From Hyperoodon ampullatus (taxonomy: Eukaryota > Chordata > Mammalia > Artiodactyla > Ziphiidae), in the NCBI GenBank assembly GCA_949752795.1, contig OX457061.1, forward strand, positions 4,275,239 through 4,339,238: a DNA stretch of 64,000 bases, in the 5' to 3' direction. The position numbers and the translations under genes were made by a program. Below are positions 49,388 to 59,899 of this stretch, piece by piece (position 1 is the first letter of the stretch; every line of letters starts with the position of its first letter). The notes beneath the pieces are model-generated. The model did not search any database. It was not told the origin of the DNA and saw nothing but the letters and a program-made list of their open reading frames with translations.

Positions 49388-49848
49388 AGTGGGGTGAGTG
49401 GTGGGTGACCTCCCCAAAAGATAGGTCCTGGTTCTAAGCCCCAGAACCCAGGAATGTGAACTTACTTAGAAAAGGAGTCTTTGCAGAGGTCATTAAGTTA
49501 AGGACCTTGAGATCAGATCATCCTGCATTCCTTGGGTGAAGCCTAACTTCAATGACAAGTGTCTCTATTTGAGACAAAAAAGAAGACACAGACACACAGA
49601 GAAGGAGGCCACGTGACCACGAGGCAGAGAATGGTGTGATGTGACCACAAGCCAAGGAACCCCAGGGGCCACCAGAAGCTGGAAGAGGTGAGGAAGGATT
49701 CTACTCTCAAGCCATTGGAGGGGGTATGGCCCTGGGACACCTCGATTTTGGACTTCTGGGCTCCACGTTATAGAGAATAAATTTCTGCTGTTTTAAGCCA
49801 CCAGGTTTGTGGTAATTTGTTACAGAAGCCCGAGAATAATGATAGCTG
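49388..49848 (+). mobile_element. MaLR-type LTR (MLT1-like)
   Basis: GGTGGGTGACCTCCCCAAAA, CCAGGAATGTGAACTTACTT, CAGAAGCTGGAAGAGGTGAG and GTAATTTGTTACAGAAGCCC. Antisense to CFAP77. Confidence 0.78.
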
Positions 49849-49959
49849 AAGCTCAGCGCCCGATAATTCTGTGCTCAGGACACTGGTGGTCTTCAGCCTT
49901 AGAATATTGGCCGTTCCCAGCATCGGGGATGGATCGCGATCAAGCCGTCTGTTCTTTCG

Positions 49960-50045
49960 GATGCAGTCAGCCAACAAGCATTTATCGAGCACCTCCTACA
50001 TTCCAGGTACTGGGGACAGCAGTGAGCAAAACCAGGCGTGACCCA
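49960..50045. repeat. Ancient L2-like fragment
   Basis: CAACAAGCATTTATCGAGCA, CTCCTACATTCCAGGTACTG and GGGACAGCAGTGAGC. Confidence 0.6.
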
Positions 50046-50149
50046 AAGTGTCCCTGGTCCCCCTGCCCCACCCTCCTCTGCCCACCGGGATACGACATAC
50101 ACCGACTGTGTTGCTATTTTACCCATTTGTTGCCTGCTTTATTTTGTGT

Positions 50150-50222
50150 CTTACTTCCTCTCTGTATCCCAAACACCCAGCGTAGTGCCCAGCATGGGTG
50201 GGCACTAAATGAACACACAGCC
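50150..50222 (+). repeat. L2 3'-end fragment
   Basis: CCCAGCGTAGTGCCCAGCAT then GGCACTAAATGAACAC. Confidence 0.55.
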
Positions 50223-50224
50223 TA

Positions 50225-50520
50225 GGACGGAGGTAACGATGTGGCCTTTGAGATCAAACCCCAGCATAACCACCTTCTGGCCACGTGATCATAGACAAGC
50301 ATGTCTGGGTCTCGGTTTCCCCAGCTGTAAAATGGGGATAAGAGAGTCACTACCTGGGAATTCCCTGGAGGTCCAGTGGTTAGGGCCTGGTGTGCTCATT
50401 GCCAGGGCCTGGGTTCGATCCCTGGTCGGGGAGCTAAGATCCTGCAAGCTGTGTGGCGCGTCCAAGAAAAGAAGAGAGTCGCTATCTAAAGTGTCGCTCT
50501 GAGGGTCACATTGGAGGCTG
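50225..50520 (+). repeat. MIR split by a SINE
   Basis: TGGCCTTTGAGATCAAACCC, TCTCGGTTTCCCCAGCTGTA and AAATGGGGATAAGAGAGTC, interrupted at 50356-50471 and resuming CTATCTAAAGTGTCGC. Confidence 0.7.
50356..50471 (+). mobile_element. CHR-family SINE, short type
   Basis: GGGAATTCCCTGGAGGTCC head, GGTTCGATCCCTGGTC B box, and a short tail. A near-perfect 16-bp duplication AAGAGAGTCRCTAYCT lies at 50340-50355 and 50472-50487. Confidence 0.92.
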
Positions 50521-50814
50521 TGTCTGGGCCCATAGGAGCTGGAGAAACAGACGCTGGTATTATTATTCATCAGAATTAGTGCAGGGCACCAGGGATTTCG
50601 GCATAAATAGCTGGCTTCTTCCGTGTGGCTTCCAAAGGGGACAGGACTGAGCCAGGCCCTGAACTGGTCCTCAGCACGACACACACATCCTATGAATTCT
50701 TTGGCTTGTGGCTCCTGCAAGGACAGGAATGATGTGCTGGGCTCGAGGCCTGGCTCTTCACACGGCCCCAGGGGTGCTGCTGGCTCCCCGCGGTGTCAGC
50801 TTGTCCGTGCCTGC

Positions 50815-50857
50815 GTCACGGGGACACCGCATCACGGGGACACCGTGTCACGGGAGG
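50815..50857 (+). repeat. Short tandem repeat, 16-bp CpG-bearing unit
   Basis: GTCACGGGGACACCGC, ATCACGGGGACACCGT, then a partial GTCACGGGA: 2.6 copies. Confidence 0.8.
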
Positions 50858-51139
50858 GGCAGACCAGCTGCACCCCAGCAACCCCTCTAATTGTGTCCAG
50901 GCTGGAGGCTGCGGAGGTGAGGACAAGGAGCCCTCAGCCGGGCCGGGCACCACGCCCCCTCCCCATGCTTCGCCCACAGACATGAGAGGGTGAGGCCCAG
51001 CTCTGGAAAAATCAAAAGCGGGAGCCAGAGCCTGTGAGATGCAACCGGGGAGGCCCCGAGGGGGAGTGGCCCGGCCTCGTTAGCGCTGACCCTGGCACTG
51101 AGCCACTCCTGATGGATGGGGTTCGGGCGGGACAGGCCC

Positions 51140-51320
51140 CGGGGGAGCGGCAGCCCTATCCATTATGGGCCCATCAGCTTCTCTCTGCTCCAAATGCCAC
51201 GAGCCTCGGGCTGGGAATAAATCTCTGTCTGGGCCGCAGGAGAGCCGAGAAGGAAAAAGGCAAAGCATGAAAAATGTCTCCTTCCGGGCTCTGGCAACAA
51301 AGCTGCCTTGCAGGATGGAG
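51140..51320. promoter_or_regulatory. Weak candidate conserved non-coding element
   Basis: Repeat-free: CCTATCCATTATGGGCCCAT, GGGAATAAATCTCTG, GCATGAAAAATGTCTCC. Judged by composition only; the rest of 50520-51855 shows nothing recognised. Confidence 0.2.
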
Positions 51321-51854
51321 CTTGAGCCGGAGTTTGGGGAGATGAGAGGGGGTGCAGCAGGCAGTTGGGCAGGGGTCCCAGAGAGGCTGGGCTTCCAGGA
51401 AGGTAGGAGGGAGAGGGTAGGGCCCTCAGATCACCACCTTCCTCAGCTACACCTGCCCGCCTGGGCCCCTCTTAACAGAACTCCGTCCAGGTCAGGCCCA
51501 CGGAAGCAGGCTGGCTCTGAGGTGAGGGACCCCTGTCCCCTGTCGGGTCCACTGTGGGGTGTCCCAGGCCCCAGCCAGGCTGTGATGTGCCAGCCAATAC
51601 CTCCACCTCCTGCAAGAAACTTTTCCTGTCCTGGAGTAAACACGCCTCCACTCACCACCCGCTAAGGGACGCGACCTCTCTCTCCATGCCTCAGCTCCTA
51701 GGGGCTGAATGGAGGTGCTGGGCTTTGGCGAAGGTTAACTGAGTTATTCTGTGGAAAGCCGGCCCCCAGTGAGTGGCTGCTGTTCACAGTTGCCATCCTG
51801 CTGTGAGGACTCCCCTCCACTCCAGGCATTCTGCCTCTGCCTCCTGGAAGAGTT

Positions 51855-52105
51855 AAGGCTATGGATAGGGACACTGGCTCTGGAAGGAAACGTGGCTCAA
51901 ATCCTGCTGCGGCCACTGACTGGCCGTGTGGTCTTGGACAAGTGAGTCTCTGAGCCTCAGTTTCTCCATCTATAAAATGGGGATAACCATCCCTACTTGG
52001 CAAAATTGCGAGGATTTAATGTGATGATATGTCTAAAGTGCTCAGCGTTACATCCATCGGCCACTCAGTGAGGGCTCTGCAAATGTTAGCCACTGGGACT
52101 GCCCC
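51855..52105 (+). repeat. Near full-length MIR
   Basis: GGACACTGGCTCTGGAAGGA, CAAATCCTGCTGCGGCCACT, GAGCCTCAGTTTCTCCATCT, ATAAAATGGGGATAACCATC and GCTCTGCAAATGTTAGCCAC in consensus order. Confidence 0.9.
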
Positions 52106-52359
52106 CCAAACACACATATGCTGGTCCTTGTTTTGTTTTCTGAAGCCTCTGAGAGCAAAGCTCCTCCACTGTCCTCATAGCAGGGCCTCAGAGAGTTGAG
52201 GACCGTCTGCATCTTCTCTCATCCAGCAGGGAAAACCTCATTTCTTGCCTCGTTCTTTGTACACAGGGATCTCCCTCCCCTTGTCCCACCCACCAACCTG
52301 ATGTCTCCCCTCTGGACACTCTCCTGTTTATGGGCCTTCCCCTGAATCTATGATGACCC

Positions 52360-52361
<2 letters not shown>

Positions 52362-52392
<31 letters not shown>

Positions 52393-52582
52393 GGTATGCG
52401 GGCCTCTCACCGCTGTGGCCTCTCCCGCTGTGGAGCACAGGCTCCGGACGCGCAGGCTCAGCAGCCATGGCTCACGGGCCCAGCTGCTCCGCGGCATGTG
52501 GGATCTTCCCGGACCGGGGCACGAACCTGTGTCCCCCGCTTCGGCAGGCGGACTCTCAACCACTGTGCCACCAGGGAAGCCC
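52362..52582 (-). mobile_element. Cetacean-type CHR SINE, young-looking
   Basis: A T-tail of about 29 uninterrupted bases, then GCGGTATGCGGGCCTCTCAC through to CCACCAGGGAAGCC. Short duplication GACCCAC (52355-52361 and 52583-52589). Confidence 0.95.
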
Positions 52583-52879
52583 GACCCACATTTTTTAATG
52601 ATGCTACAAGTGTGACCTGAGTGGCAGAATAGAATAGGCAGGTCACCTCCCTCGTCTGGACTTGCTACTACCCTCTATTAATGTGGCCAAGAAACACATT
52701 CAGTCTTTGAGGCAGCATCACTGCAATGCTGATTCACAGTATCAGTCATAGGGGAGCACAGGAGAGTCTGCTAAATGACACAGGAAGCTCTGGCTTTTCC
52801 ATCTCATCTCTGGGTCTCAAATCAACTTCCTCTTCCCTTTCAATAATGTTTCAAAGCCTTAAAAGGCCCTGGACCACAT

Positions 52880-53020
52880 TTCTCCAACAAATATTTATTG
52901 AGTGCCTACTATGTTCCAGGCTCTGATGATATAGCGGTGGACAAAACTGACAGTGTCCATGCCCTCCAGGACCTGTATACCCGGTGAAGAAGCAGAGAAC
53001 TATTTAACTACAGCTGCGGT
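52880..53020. repeat. Ancient L2-like fragment
   Basis: CCAACAAATATTTATTGAGT, GCCTACTATGTTCCAGGCTC and GTGGACAAAACTGACAG. Confidence 0.6.
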
Positions 53021-53289
53021 CAGCACTGGGGAGCAGATCGGTGGGGCTGGGCGTCTGGTTGCCTGGCAGGATATACCTTGCAGGTCAGCACGCAGGCTCA
53101 GGGGTCTTTGCGAGACCCACGTGCTCCCCCTTGTGGGCAGCCCGGTTTCACTCAGCTGAGCTTCAGGCCAGCAATAAACCCGGAACTGGTCTCCCCATTC
53201 AGAAACTGTCTTGGATACCTGGGACAGGTGTCTGGGAAGGGGTTTATTGTTGTTTTATAGGAGTTTGGGTGGGTGGCTTGGATTTTGGC

Positions 53290-53490
53290 CCTCGGCTCCA
53301 GGAGAAACAAAATAACCCAGAGTGATTGATGGGCCCATTGTAAATTTGTAAAATAAATCAGCTTGGCAGAGAGATTCAGAAAGCCTGTCAGGCAGCAAAC
53401 ATTTTTTTAACAGCCTGTAAAATTTCCTCCATCCTTCACATTTGTCAATGTCAGGCTGATGATGCATCTGATAGCTGGGCGAGCAGCAGC
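53290..53490. promoter_or_regulatory. Candidate conserved non-coding element
   Basis: Repeat-free AT-rich block: TAAATTTGTAAAATAAATCA, CAGCCTGTAAAATTTCCTCC, TTTGTCAATGTCAGGCTGAT, GATGCATCTGATAG. Confidence 0.3.
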
Positions 53491-53644
53491 AGGGAGGGTG
53501 GGCTGGCAGCGTTCCCTAGCTTTCTTGTGTTTCTTTTTTTCCCGTGGTCTGAACGCTTTCAGTACCAGGATTGGAGGGGGTCTGGACTAGACTAATTGGT
53601 GGATGAGTTAAGTGTTCTACCCGAGTTGCTACTGGCTTCATATT

Positions 53645-53840
53645 CAGACTTCAGCGTGGCCATTTGCTCATGCATTCATGCAGCGGATATTTACTGAGGC
53701 CTCTTTCAGCAAAGGCACTATGGTCGGCACCAGGGATACTGGGGTTGAACCGAAGCAGGCCTGGAGCATCCAGTGTAGTGAAAGTTCCAGATGCCCCATC
53801 AAAGAGCTTGTTTATCGGGAGGTAGGTGAAGGTGAAGGGA
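53645..53840. repeat. Ancient L2-like fragment
   Basis: CTCATGCATTCATGCAGCGG, ATATTTACTGAGGCC and CACCAGGGATACTGGGG. Confidence 0.45.
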
Positions 53841-54079
53841 AGTGACGTATCAAAAGGGAAGTTCATTGGGCTCTTTTGGTGCGTTCAGGTTAAGTTTAAA
53901 GCTTTAAGAAAAATCCAGACAGGATGGCCTTCACCATATATGTCCTGTCTCAGCCCCCATCTAGTGCAGGAAAAATTTGGGTAGCACCTCTACCTGTGTC
54001 ACCTCCATCCTTGTGTTTGTTAGGAAGGCAGCTCAGTGCCAAGGTCACCATCACAGGTGGTTGGGCCAGACTAGTCCCC

Positions 54080-54270
54080 ATCCCACTATAGAGCAGCCAG
54101 GGGTAAATGACGTCCCCTCCCTGACCCTCTGTCTCGTCTTCTGTAAGATGGGGACGTAAGCGTTGTACTCACTGAGCTGTTCAGTTATTTAAGGAGAGGA
54201 TGCTTCTGAGGTGCTTGGCACAATGTCTGACACGTAATAATAACAATTATAATAGTTGCCGTTATTAGTT
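54080..54270 (+). repeat. MIR 3' half
   Basis: GACCCTCTGTCTCGTCTTCT, GTAAGATGGGGACGTAAGC, TGCTTGGCACAATGTCTGAC and AGTTGCCGTTATTAG. Confidence 0.75.
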
Positions 54271-54479
54271 CAAACGGGGTCTACCCATTGTCCATCTGGC
54301 CCATGTCAGATACTGACATGCAGGGAGCTGTTTGCTCATTGACTGAATGATGAATCCCCCTACTAGCACCCTTGCCCTGCTTGTGGCATGATGCTCCCAG
54401 GCAGCGTGGAGGTAGAGCCCTGGACACCCAGAATCTGCCAGGAGCGCCAGCTACTGCCCAGCTCCCCCGTCCCCTGCCA

Positions 54480-54665
54480 TCCCTGTCTCATCATCTTCGA
54501 TAATGTTGGACCAATTAGGGGCAGTAACAATTAAGGTGTGCCGAGGGCACGTGAACGTTTGCAAACACTTATTAAAATGCATCAATAATTAAACCCTCTT
54601 CAATCGTTACATTTCTGGCCCCCAGACGTATCTGTGTATGGACCGGGGGTCACAGCACGCTTTGA
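54480..54665. promoter_or_regulatory. Candidate conserved non-coding element
   Basis: GGACCAATTAGGGGCAGTAA, CAATTAAGGTGTGCC, ACGTTTGCAAACACTTATTA and CATCAATAATTAAACCC: CCAAT/homeodomain and forkhead-like (GCAAACA) words in a short repeat-free stretch. Confidence 0.4.
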
Positions 54666-54799
54666 GATCTGTGTTATGGTCTTACACGTTGGTAATGAGA
54701 ATTTAAAATTCTTCCCTGACTTGGATTCTGAGATTTGACAGTGAAACGTCAGAGTGAGACTGTGCCAGCTCTTTCCAGCTACCTGATCCTAGGGGTTCG

Positions 54800-55000
54800 G
54801 TCTTCAAAGCCGGCCAGCTAGCCAGGGTACAAATCCAGGCCCTGCCATCGCGCAGCCTCGGGGAATGCACGCACCCTCCCTTTCCTGGCCTGTGAAGTGA
54901 GCAGAATGACACCTGCCTCATAGGATTCATTAGCCATTATATGTGCAAATGCCTGCCACGTGTAAGTTCAATTCACAGCATCTTCTGTTAGTGGTGGGCC
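54800..55000 (+). repeat. MIR
   Basis: GGGTACAAATCCAGGCCCTG, TTCCTGGCCTGTGAAGTGAG and ACACCTGCCTCATAGGATTC. Confidence 0.7.
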
Positions 55001-55369
55001 CTACCACCATCAGAGGACAAGAAAAGAGGCGGCAGGTAGCTGAAGGGTCAGGATGACCAGTCGACACCAGCAGTGCAAACTCAGTGCCTACTGGGACCAG
55101 ACGGGTCAAGAAAATGAGAGAAGCCAGGCTGGGTGGAGACTGGGATAGACAGAAGGGCACGCGTGGAATCTGCCCAAAGCGGACGCTGCTCAGCCCCACC
55201 CCCTGGTGCCAGGCAGGAGTGCAGACCCAGGTTGCCTGGGCTTCTGACTTTTTAAGAGAAGCAGGAAATCTGGGGTTTTATATGAGATCTCCTGATTTTT
55301 TTTTTAATGTGGCAACTCATTCAAACTTTTGATTTTTTAAATTACTGCCTGAGCCAAATAAACATCTCT

Positions 55370-56533
55370 GTGGGTTGACTTGGCCTCAGCCCTTACTTGT
55401 GATCACATGTCTACACGGGCATCCTTTTCCAGATAATTGCTTAGGTGTCCACTTCCTTTTAGCCAGAGGCTCGTGGATCGAAACGTACCTTTCTGATTTA
55501 GTGACAATCTGTAACAAATTGGTGTGGATTGGAAAGCAAATCAGCTAACTGGAAAGGAAGTAACTGAATAATCCCAAATTCAGGTTTTGACCCTACCCGG
55601 CGTTGAGGGCTTGCGTGGGCAGGCGGATGGAGGTGTGCACTGACCCTCACATCTAGCTATTTTGTCCATCGTAAAATACATAAAGGGCAAGGAGATTTGA
55701 TGGTGGGGGGCCGGGGGCAGAGCTGTAGCCAGAATGTTCTCTCATACAGCAGTGACAGCCCCTCACTCAGCATCCCTAGCTTAGAGTAAGCTTCTCGTGT
55801 ATTTAGTCTGAAGTGGAGCTTTATTTTTTAACGTATCTTCTGTAGTTGTGAGTGAATGGTAGTCATTTGTTTCTTGGCTTCTTTAGTTATTGGACCAAAT
55901 CACCCCAACAAGTCCTCGGGTAGTCAGGTGGAATCGGGTTTGGTTTTTAACATGCTTTTAAAGTAAGGAAATAAATACAATCGAGGCTTGTAAAAGGTGA
56001 TCATTAGAGAATGGGCCTTGGTCCCATAACTTTAAAGTAATAGCCCCATTATGGAGCGGGGGGGCAATGAGTTTTTAACTGTTCCTTGCACTGATGTTGT
56101 AAGGTAGAGGGGCTCTGCAGCAGGTTGGGCATTTCAGTAAAAGCTTTTCCAGCAGCCATTTAACCTCCATTTATGAAGAAATAAAGCGGAATTGATGCTG
56201 ATTTGGGCCTGCTTTGGGGGATATTTTTGTTCCATAAAAGCCCTTTTGCTTGCAATTTGCTGAGCTGCCCTGTCACATCAGAAAGAGCTGCTGTTGATAA
56301 AGATAAAGCTTTATGGCCACGATATTTGCTGCTAACAGCAACCTAATGCAGCATTTTCATTTTTGTGCAATTAATGTTAACGTCTGCTACGAAAATTGTC
56401 ATTAAATACCATTTTAAAATCCATTCAATTTGCATATGCAAAGCCCATTTACCATCACAGAAGATATAGCTGGCACTTCATCACGTCCTTTCCCTGAAAT
56501 TGCAGCCACCCGGTTTTATAGCAATTTAAGATT
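55370..56533. promoter_or_regulatory. Large candidate conserved enhancer block
   Basis: The longest repeat-free AT-rich stretch in the window. The core at 56160-56520 packs GATAAAGATAAAGC, GTGCAATTAATGTTAACG, GTCATTAAATACC and a perfect 14-bp palindrome TTTGCATATGCAAA (56429-56442) that includes the POU octamer ATTTGCAT. No ORF or splice pattern explains it. Developmental-enhancer role is inferred from style and from BARHL1 being the human neighbour. Confidence 0.5.
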
Positions 56534-57165
56534 TTTTTTTAGAGTTTTTTTTTCTTTTTAAACCTCCATGATCTCTATACTGACACATGCTCATTCAGAC
56601 CTCAAGAATTTTATTATATTTTATTTTTATTATTATTATTATTTTTTTTGTGGTACGCGGGCCTCTCACTGTTGTGGCCTCTCCCATTGCGGAGCACAGG
56701 CTCCCGATGCGCAGGCTCAGCGGCCATGGCCCGCAGGCCCAGCTGCTCCGCAGCATGTGGGATCCTCCCGGACCGGGGCACGAACCTGTGTCCCCTGCAT
56801 CGGCAGGCGGACTCTCAACCACTGCGCCACCAGGGAAGCCCTTGGAATTTTATTTTTTTTTATTATATATTTTTTATTTATTTATTTATTTATTTATTTT
56901 AGGCTGTGTTGGGTCTTCGTTGCTGTGCAGGGGCTTTCTCTAGCTGTGGAGAGCGGGGTCCACTCTTCATTGTGGTGCGCGGCCTTCTCATTGCAGTGGC
57001 TTCTCTTGTTGCAGAGCATAGGCTCTAGGCACGCAGGCTTCAGTAGTTGTGGCTCACGGGCTTAGTTGCTCCATGGCATGTGGGATCTTCCCGGACCAGG
57101 GATCGAACCCGTGCCCCCTGCATTGGCAGGCGGATTGTCAACCACTGCGCCACCAGGGAAACCCA
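56534..57165 (-). mobile_element. CHR-family long SINE with extra 3' segment and nested SINE
   Basis: Reverse long SINE (head near 57160, GCTGTGTTGGGTCTTCG near 56904) whose 12-bp target duplication CAATTTAAGATT lies at 56522-56533 and 57166-57177. The left duplication is not next to the SINE tail: about 50 nt of non-SINE sequence plus a second T-rich run (56534-56570) intervene, and a second SINE sits at 56616-56844. Confidence 0.85.
56616..56844 (-). mobile_element. Cetacean-type CHR SINE nested in older SINE
   Basis: TTTTTTTTGTGGTACGCGGG to CCACCAGGGAAGCC in reverse. A 10-bp duplication GAATTTTATT lies at 56606-56615 and 56845-56854, inside the tail region of the older SINE. Confidence 0.9.
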
Positions 57166-57324
57166 CAATTTAAGATTCTATATTGAAAGCTAGATGATAA
57201 CGGATGTCCTTTCTGAGCCCAGCTGACTTAAGCTTTTCCATTGTATGTAGAATAATGCAGCCCCAGGACCAGAAACTCTGGGGGATCACGCTGTATCTCA
57301 AGCCCCAAGGAGGTGAGGTATGGA

Positions 57325-57480
57325 AGAAAGAGCACGGGACAGGGAGTCCACCAGCCTAGCTTGAGATCTGGCTTTTGTCTGGTCACAACTTGCTGTGTGA
57401 CCTTGTGAAAATCTCTTCGCCTCTCTGAACTTCTATTTTCCTGTTTTAAAGAGGGGCTTCAAACCAAGTGATTGCTAATG
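57325..57480 (+). repeat. MIR
   Basis: TTGAGATCTGGCTTTTGTCT, GCTGTGTGACCTTGTGAAAA and CTCTCTGAACTTCTATTTTC. Confidence 0.75.
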
Positions 57481-57534
57481 TGCTATGTGTTCTAATATCT
57501 CATATTCTTAAATCTAAGTACACTAGATTAAGAA

Positions 57535-57635
57535 TCCAGGCCAAGCTGTGCTGTGAAAAAGTTGTGTGAACTTGTGGAGGTCAATTAATCTCTCCATGAC
57601 TCAGCTGGATAAGGAACCCTGCCTACTTCCTGCAC
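57535..57635 (+). repeat. MIR fragment
   Basis: GCTGTGCTGTGAAAAAGTTG, TCTCCATGACTCAGC. Confidence 0.45.
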
Positions 57636-57639
57636 AGGT

Positions 57640-58165
57640 TTTTTTTTTTTTTAGTTAAAAAAAATCTTTTTAACTTTTTATTGAAGTATAGTTGATTTAC
57701 AATGTTGTGTTAGTTTCTGGTTCATGGCAAAGTGATTCAGTTGTACATATATACATATGTATATTCTTTTTCATATTCTTTTCCATTATGGTTTATTACA
57801 GGATATTGAATATAGTTCCCTGTATACAGTAGGGCCTTGTTGTTTATCTATTTTATATATAGTAGTTTGTATCTGCTAATCCCAAACTCCTTATTTATCC
57901 CTCCTCTACCCCCTTTCCCCTTTGCTAACCATAAATTTGTTTTCTATGTCTGTGAGCCTGTTTCTGTCTTGTAAATAAGTTCATTTGTATCCCATTTTAG
58001 ATTCCACATATAAGTGATATCATATGATATTTGTCTTTCTCTGTCTGACTTGCTTCACTTTGTATGATCATCTCTAAGTTCATGCATGTCGCTGCATTTG
58101 CATTATTTCATTCTTTTTGATGGCTGAGTAGTACTGTATTCCTTTGTATACATATACATCTTTTT
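57640..58165 (-). mobile_element. 5'-truncated L1 3' end
   Basis: Reverse L1: T-run at 57640, TTTTATTGAAGTATAGTTGA, GTGATTCAGTTGTACATATA and GATTCCACATATAAGTGATA. Relatively well preserved, so of cetartiodactyl age. Confidence 0.88.
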
Positions 58166-58680
58166 ATTTTCTGAATTTCTTTCTTATTTGTGAATTTTAT
58201 TTTATTTATTTATACAGCACGTTCTTATTAGTTATCTATTAGTTATCTTATTAGTTATCTATTTTATACATATCAGTGTATACATGTCAATCCCAATCTC
58301 TTAATTCATCCCACCCCCCAAACCCCGCTTTCCCCCCTTGGTGTCCATACATTTGTTCTCTAAATCTGTGTCTCTATTTCTGCCTTGCAAACCAGTTCAT
58401 CTGTACCATATTTCTAGATTCCACATATATGCATTAATATACAATATTTGTTTTTCTCTTTCTGACTTACTTCACTCTGTATGACAGTCTCTAGATCCAT
58501 CCACATCTCTACACATGACCAAATTTTGTTCCTTTTTATGGCTGAGTAATATTCCATTGTATATGTGTACCACATCTTTATCCATTCGTCTGTCCATGGA
58601 CAATTAGGTTGATTCCATTTCTTGGTTATTGTAGACAGTGCTGCTATGAACATTGGGCTGCACAGGGTTTTAGTGACAAT
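58166..58680 (-). mobile_element. Second 5'-truncated L1 3' end, abutting the first
   Basis: CAGCACGTTCTTATTAGTTA, TCCCAATCTCTTAATTCATC, TCTAGATCCATCCACATCTC and TGGACAATTAGGTTGATTCC. Its minus-strand relic frame 58653-58414 shows the ORF2 C-terminal word MEYYSAIKRNKI. Not an active element. Confidence 0.88.
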
Positions 58681-58684
58681 GAAA

Positions 58685-59259
58685 TGAAATCGACGTAGAG
58701 ACAGAACATGCCCTGAGAATCCCAGAATGCCAGTGACTGCCGTAATACCCTATTTACAGATGAGGAAACAGAAGCCCTGGAGGGAAAGAGAGTTGGGAAC
58801 AAAGGTGGGACTAAAAGCCCGGGCGATTCCTCCTGGACACCATGCTGTCTTCAAGACACTGGTGACCAGTATGGACCAGTCTAGTGATCACACAGCTGGG
58901 ACTCGGTCCCTCTGCACTCCAGGCAGTCCTGGAGAACCTTGCCTTGCCTTGAGGGATCAACTTGGGCATTATTTCAAAGGTGGGAGAAGGACAGTATACA
59001 GATGATTAGTTAACCTGGCCCAGAAGTGACTTTCCAGTGTGTCTCTAGTGCCACCTTTCAGGTTTTGAGGGCTGATGAACAGCAATGAACAAACAGCCTT
59101 CCTGGTGAGAGAGATGTGCATAGAGTTTGAGGCCAGGGAGGTGGGAAAGCTTACCAAAGGGAGGATGCTGAGCTGAGCTTTGATGAGCAAGTAGATTTTA
59201 CCAGGTAGGATGCTGAGAAAGGCAGAGGGAAAAGCATACAAAGGTATGGTGGCATACAC
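58685..59259. other. Intron, unique with MIR scrap
   Basis: A MIR-like piece near 58750-58930 (CTATTTACAGATGAGGAAAC); no gene seen. Confidence 0.4.
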
Positions 59260-59837
59260 TGTGGGAAACACCGTGGCAGTTCCTCAAAAAAATAAACATA
59301 GAATTGCCATGCAATCCAGCAATTACCCTTGTGGGTATATACCCAAAAGAATTGAAAGCAGGGACTCAGGCAGATAGTGTACACCCATGTTCATAGCAGC
59401 ATTATTTTCAATAGCCAAAAAGTGGAAATAATCCAAGTGTCCATCAAGGGATGAATAGATAAACAAAACGTGATATATACACACCATGGACTATTATTCA
59501 GCCTTAAAAAGAAGGGAATTCTGATCCATACTATCAGGACAGCATGGATGTATCTTGAGTACATTATGCTAAGTGAAATAAGCCCGATATAAAAGGACAA
59601 ATACTGTATAATTCCACTTATATGAGGTCCCTAGAGTAGTTGAATTAATACAGAAAGAAAGTAGAGGGTGGTTACCAAGAGCTGAGTGGGTGCGAAATAG
59701 AGGGTTACTGTTTAATGGGTACACGGTTTCAGTTTAGGATGAAGAAAAAGTTCTAGCGACGGATGGTGGTGACAGTGTGCCGCAATCTGAATGTACTTAA
59801 TGCCCTTGAACTGTACACCTAAAACTGGTAAATCTTA

Positions 59838-59899
<62 letters not shown>

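Noticed and set aside
58414..58653. 79-codon frame with L1 ORF2-like C-terminus
   Set aside because: Relic of a 5'-truncated L1; no endonuclease or reverse-transcriptase domain, so not an active element or host gene.
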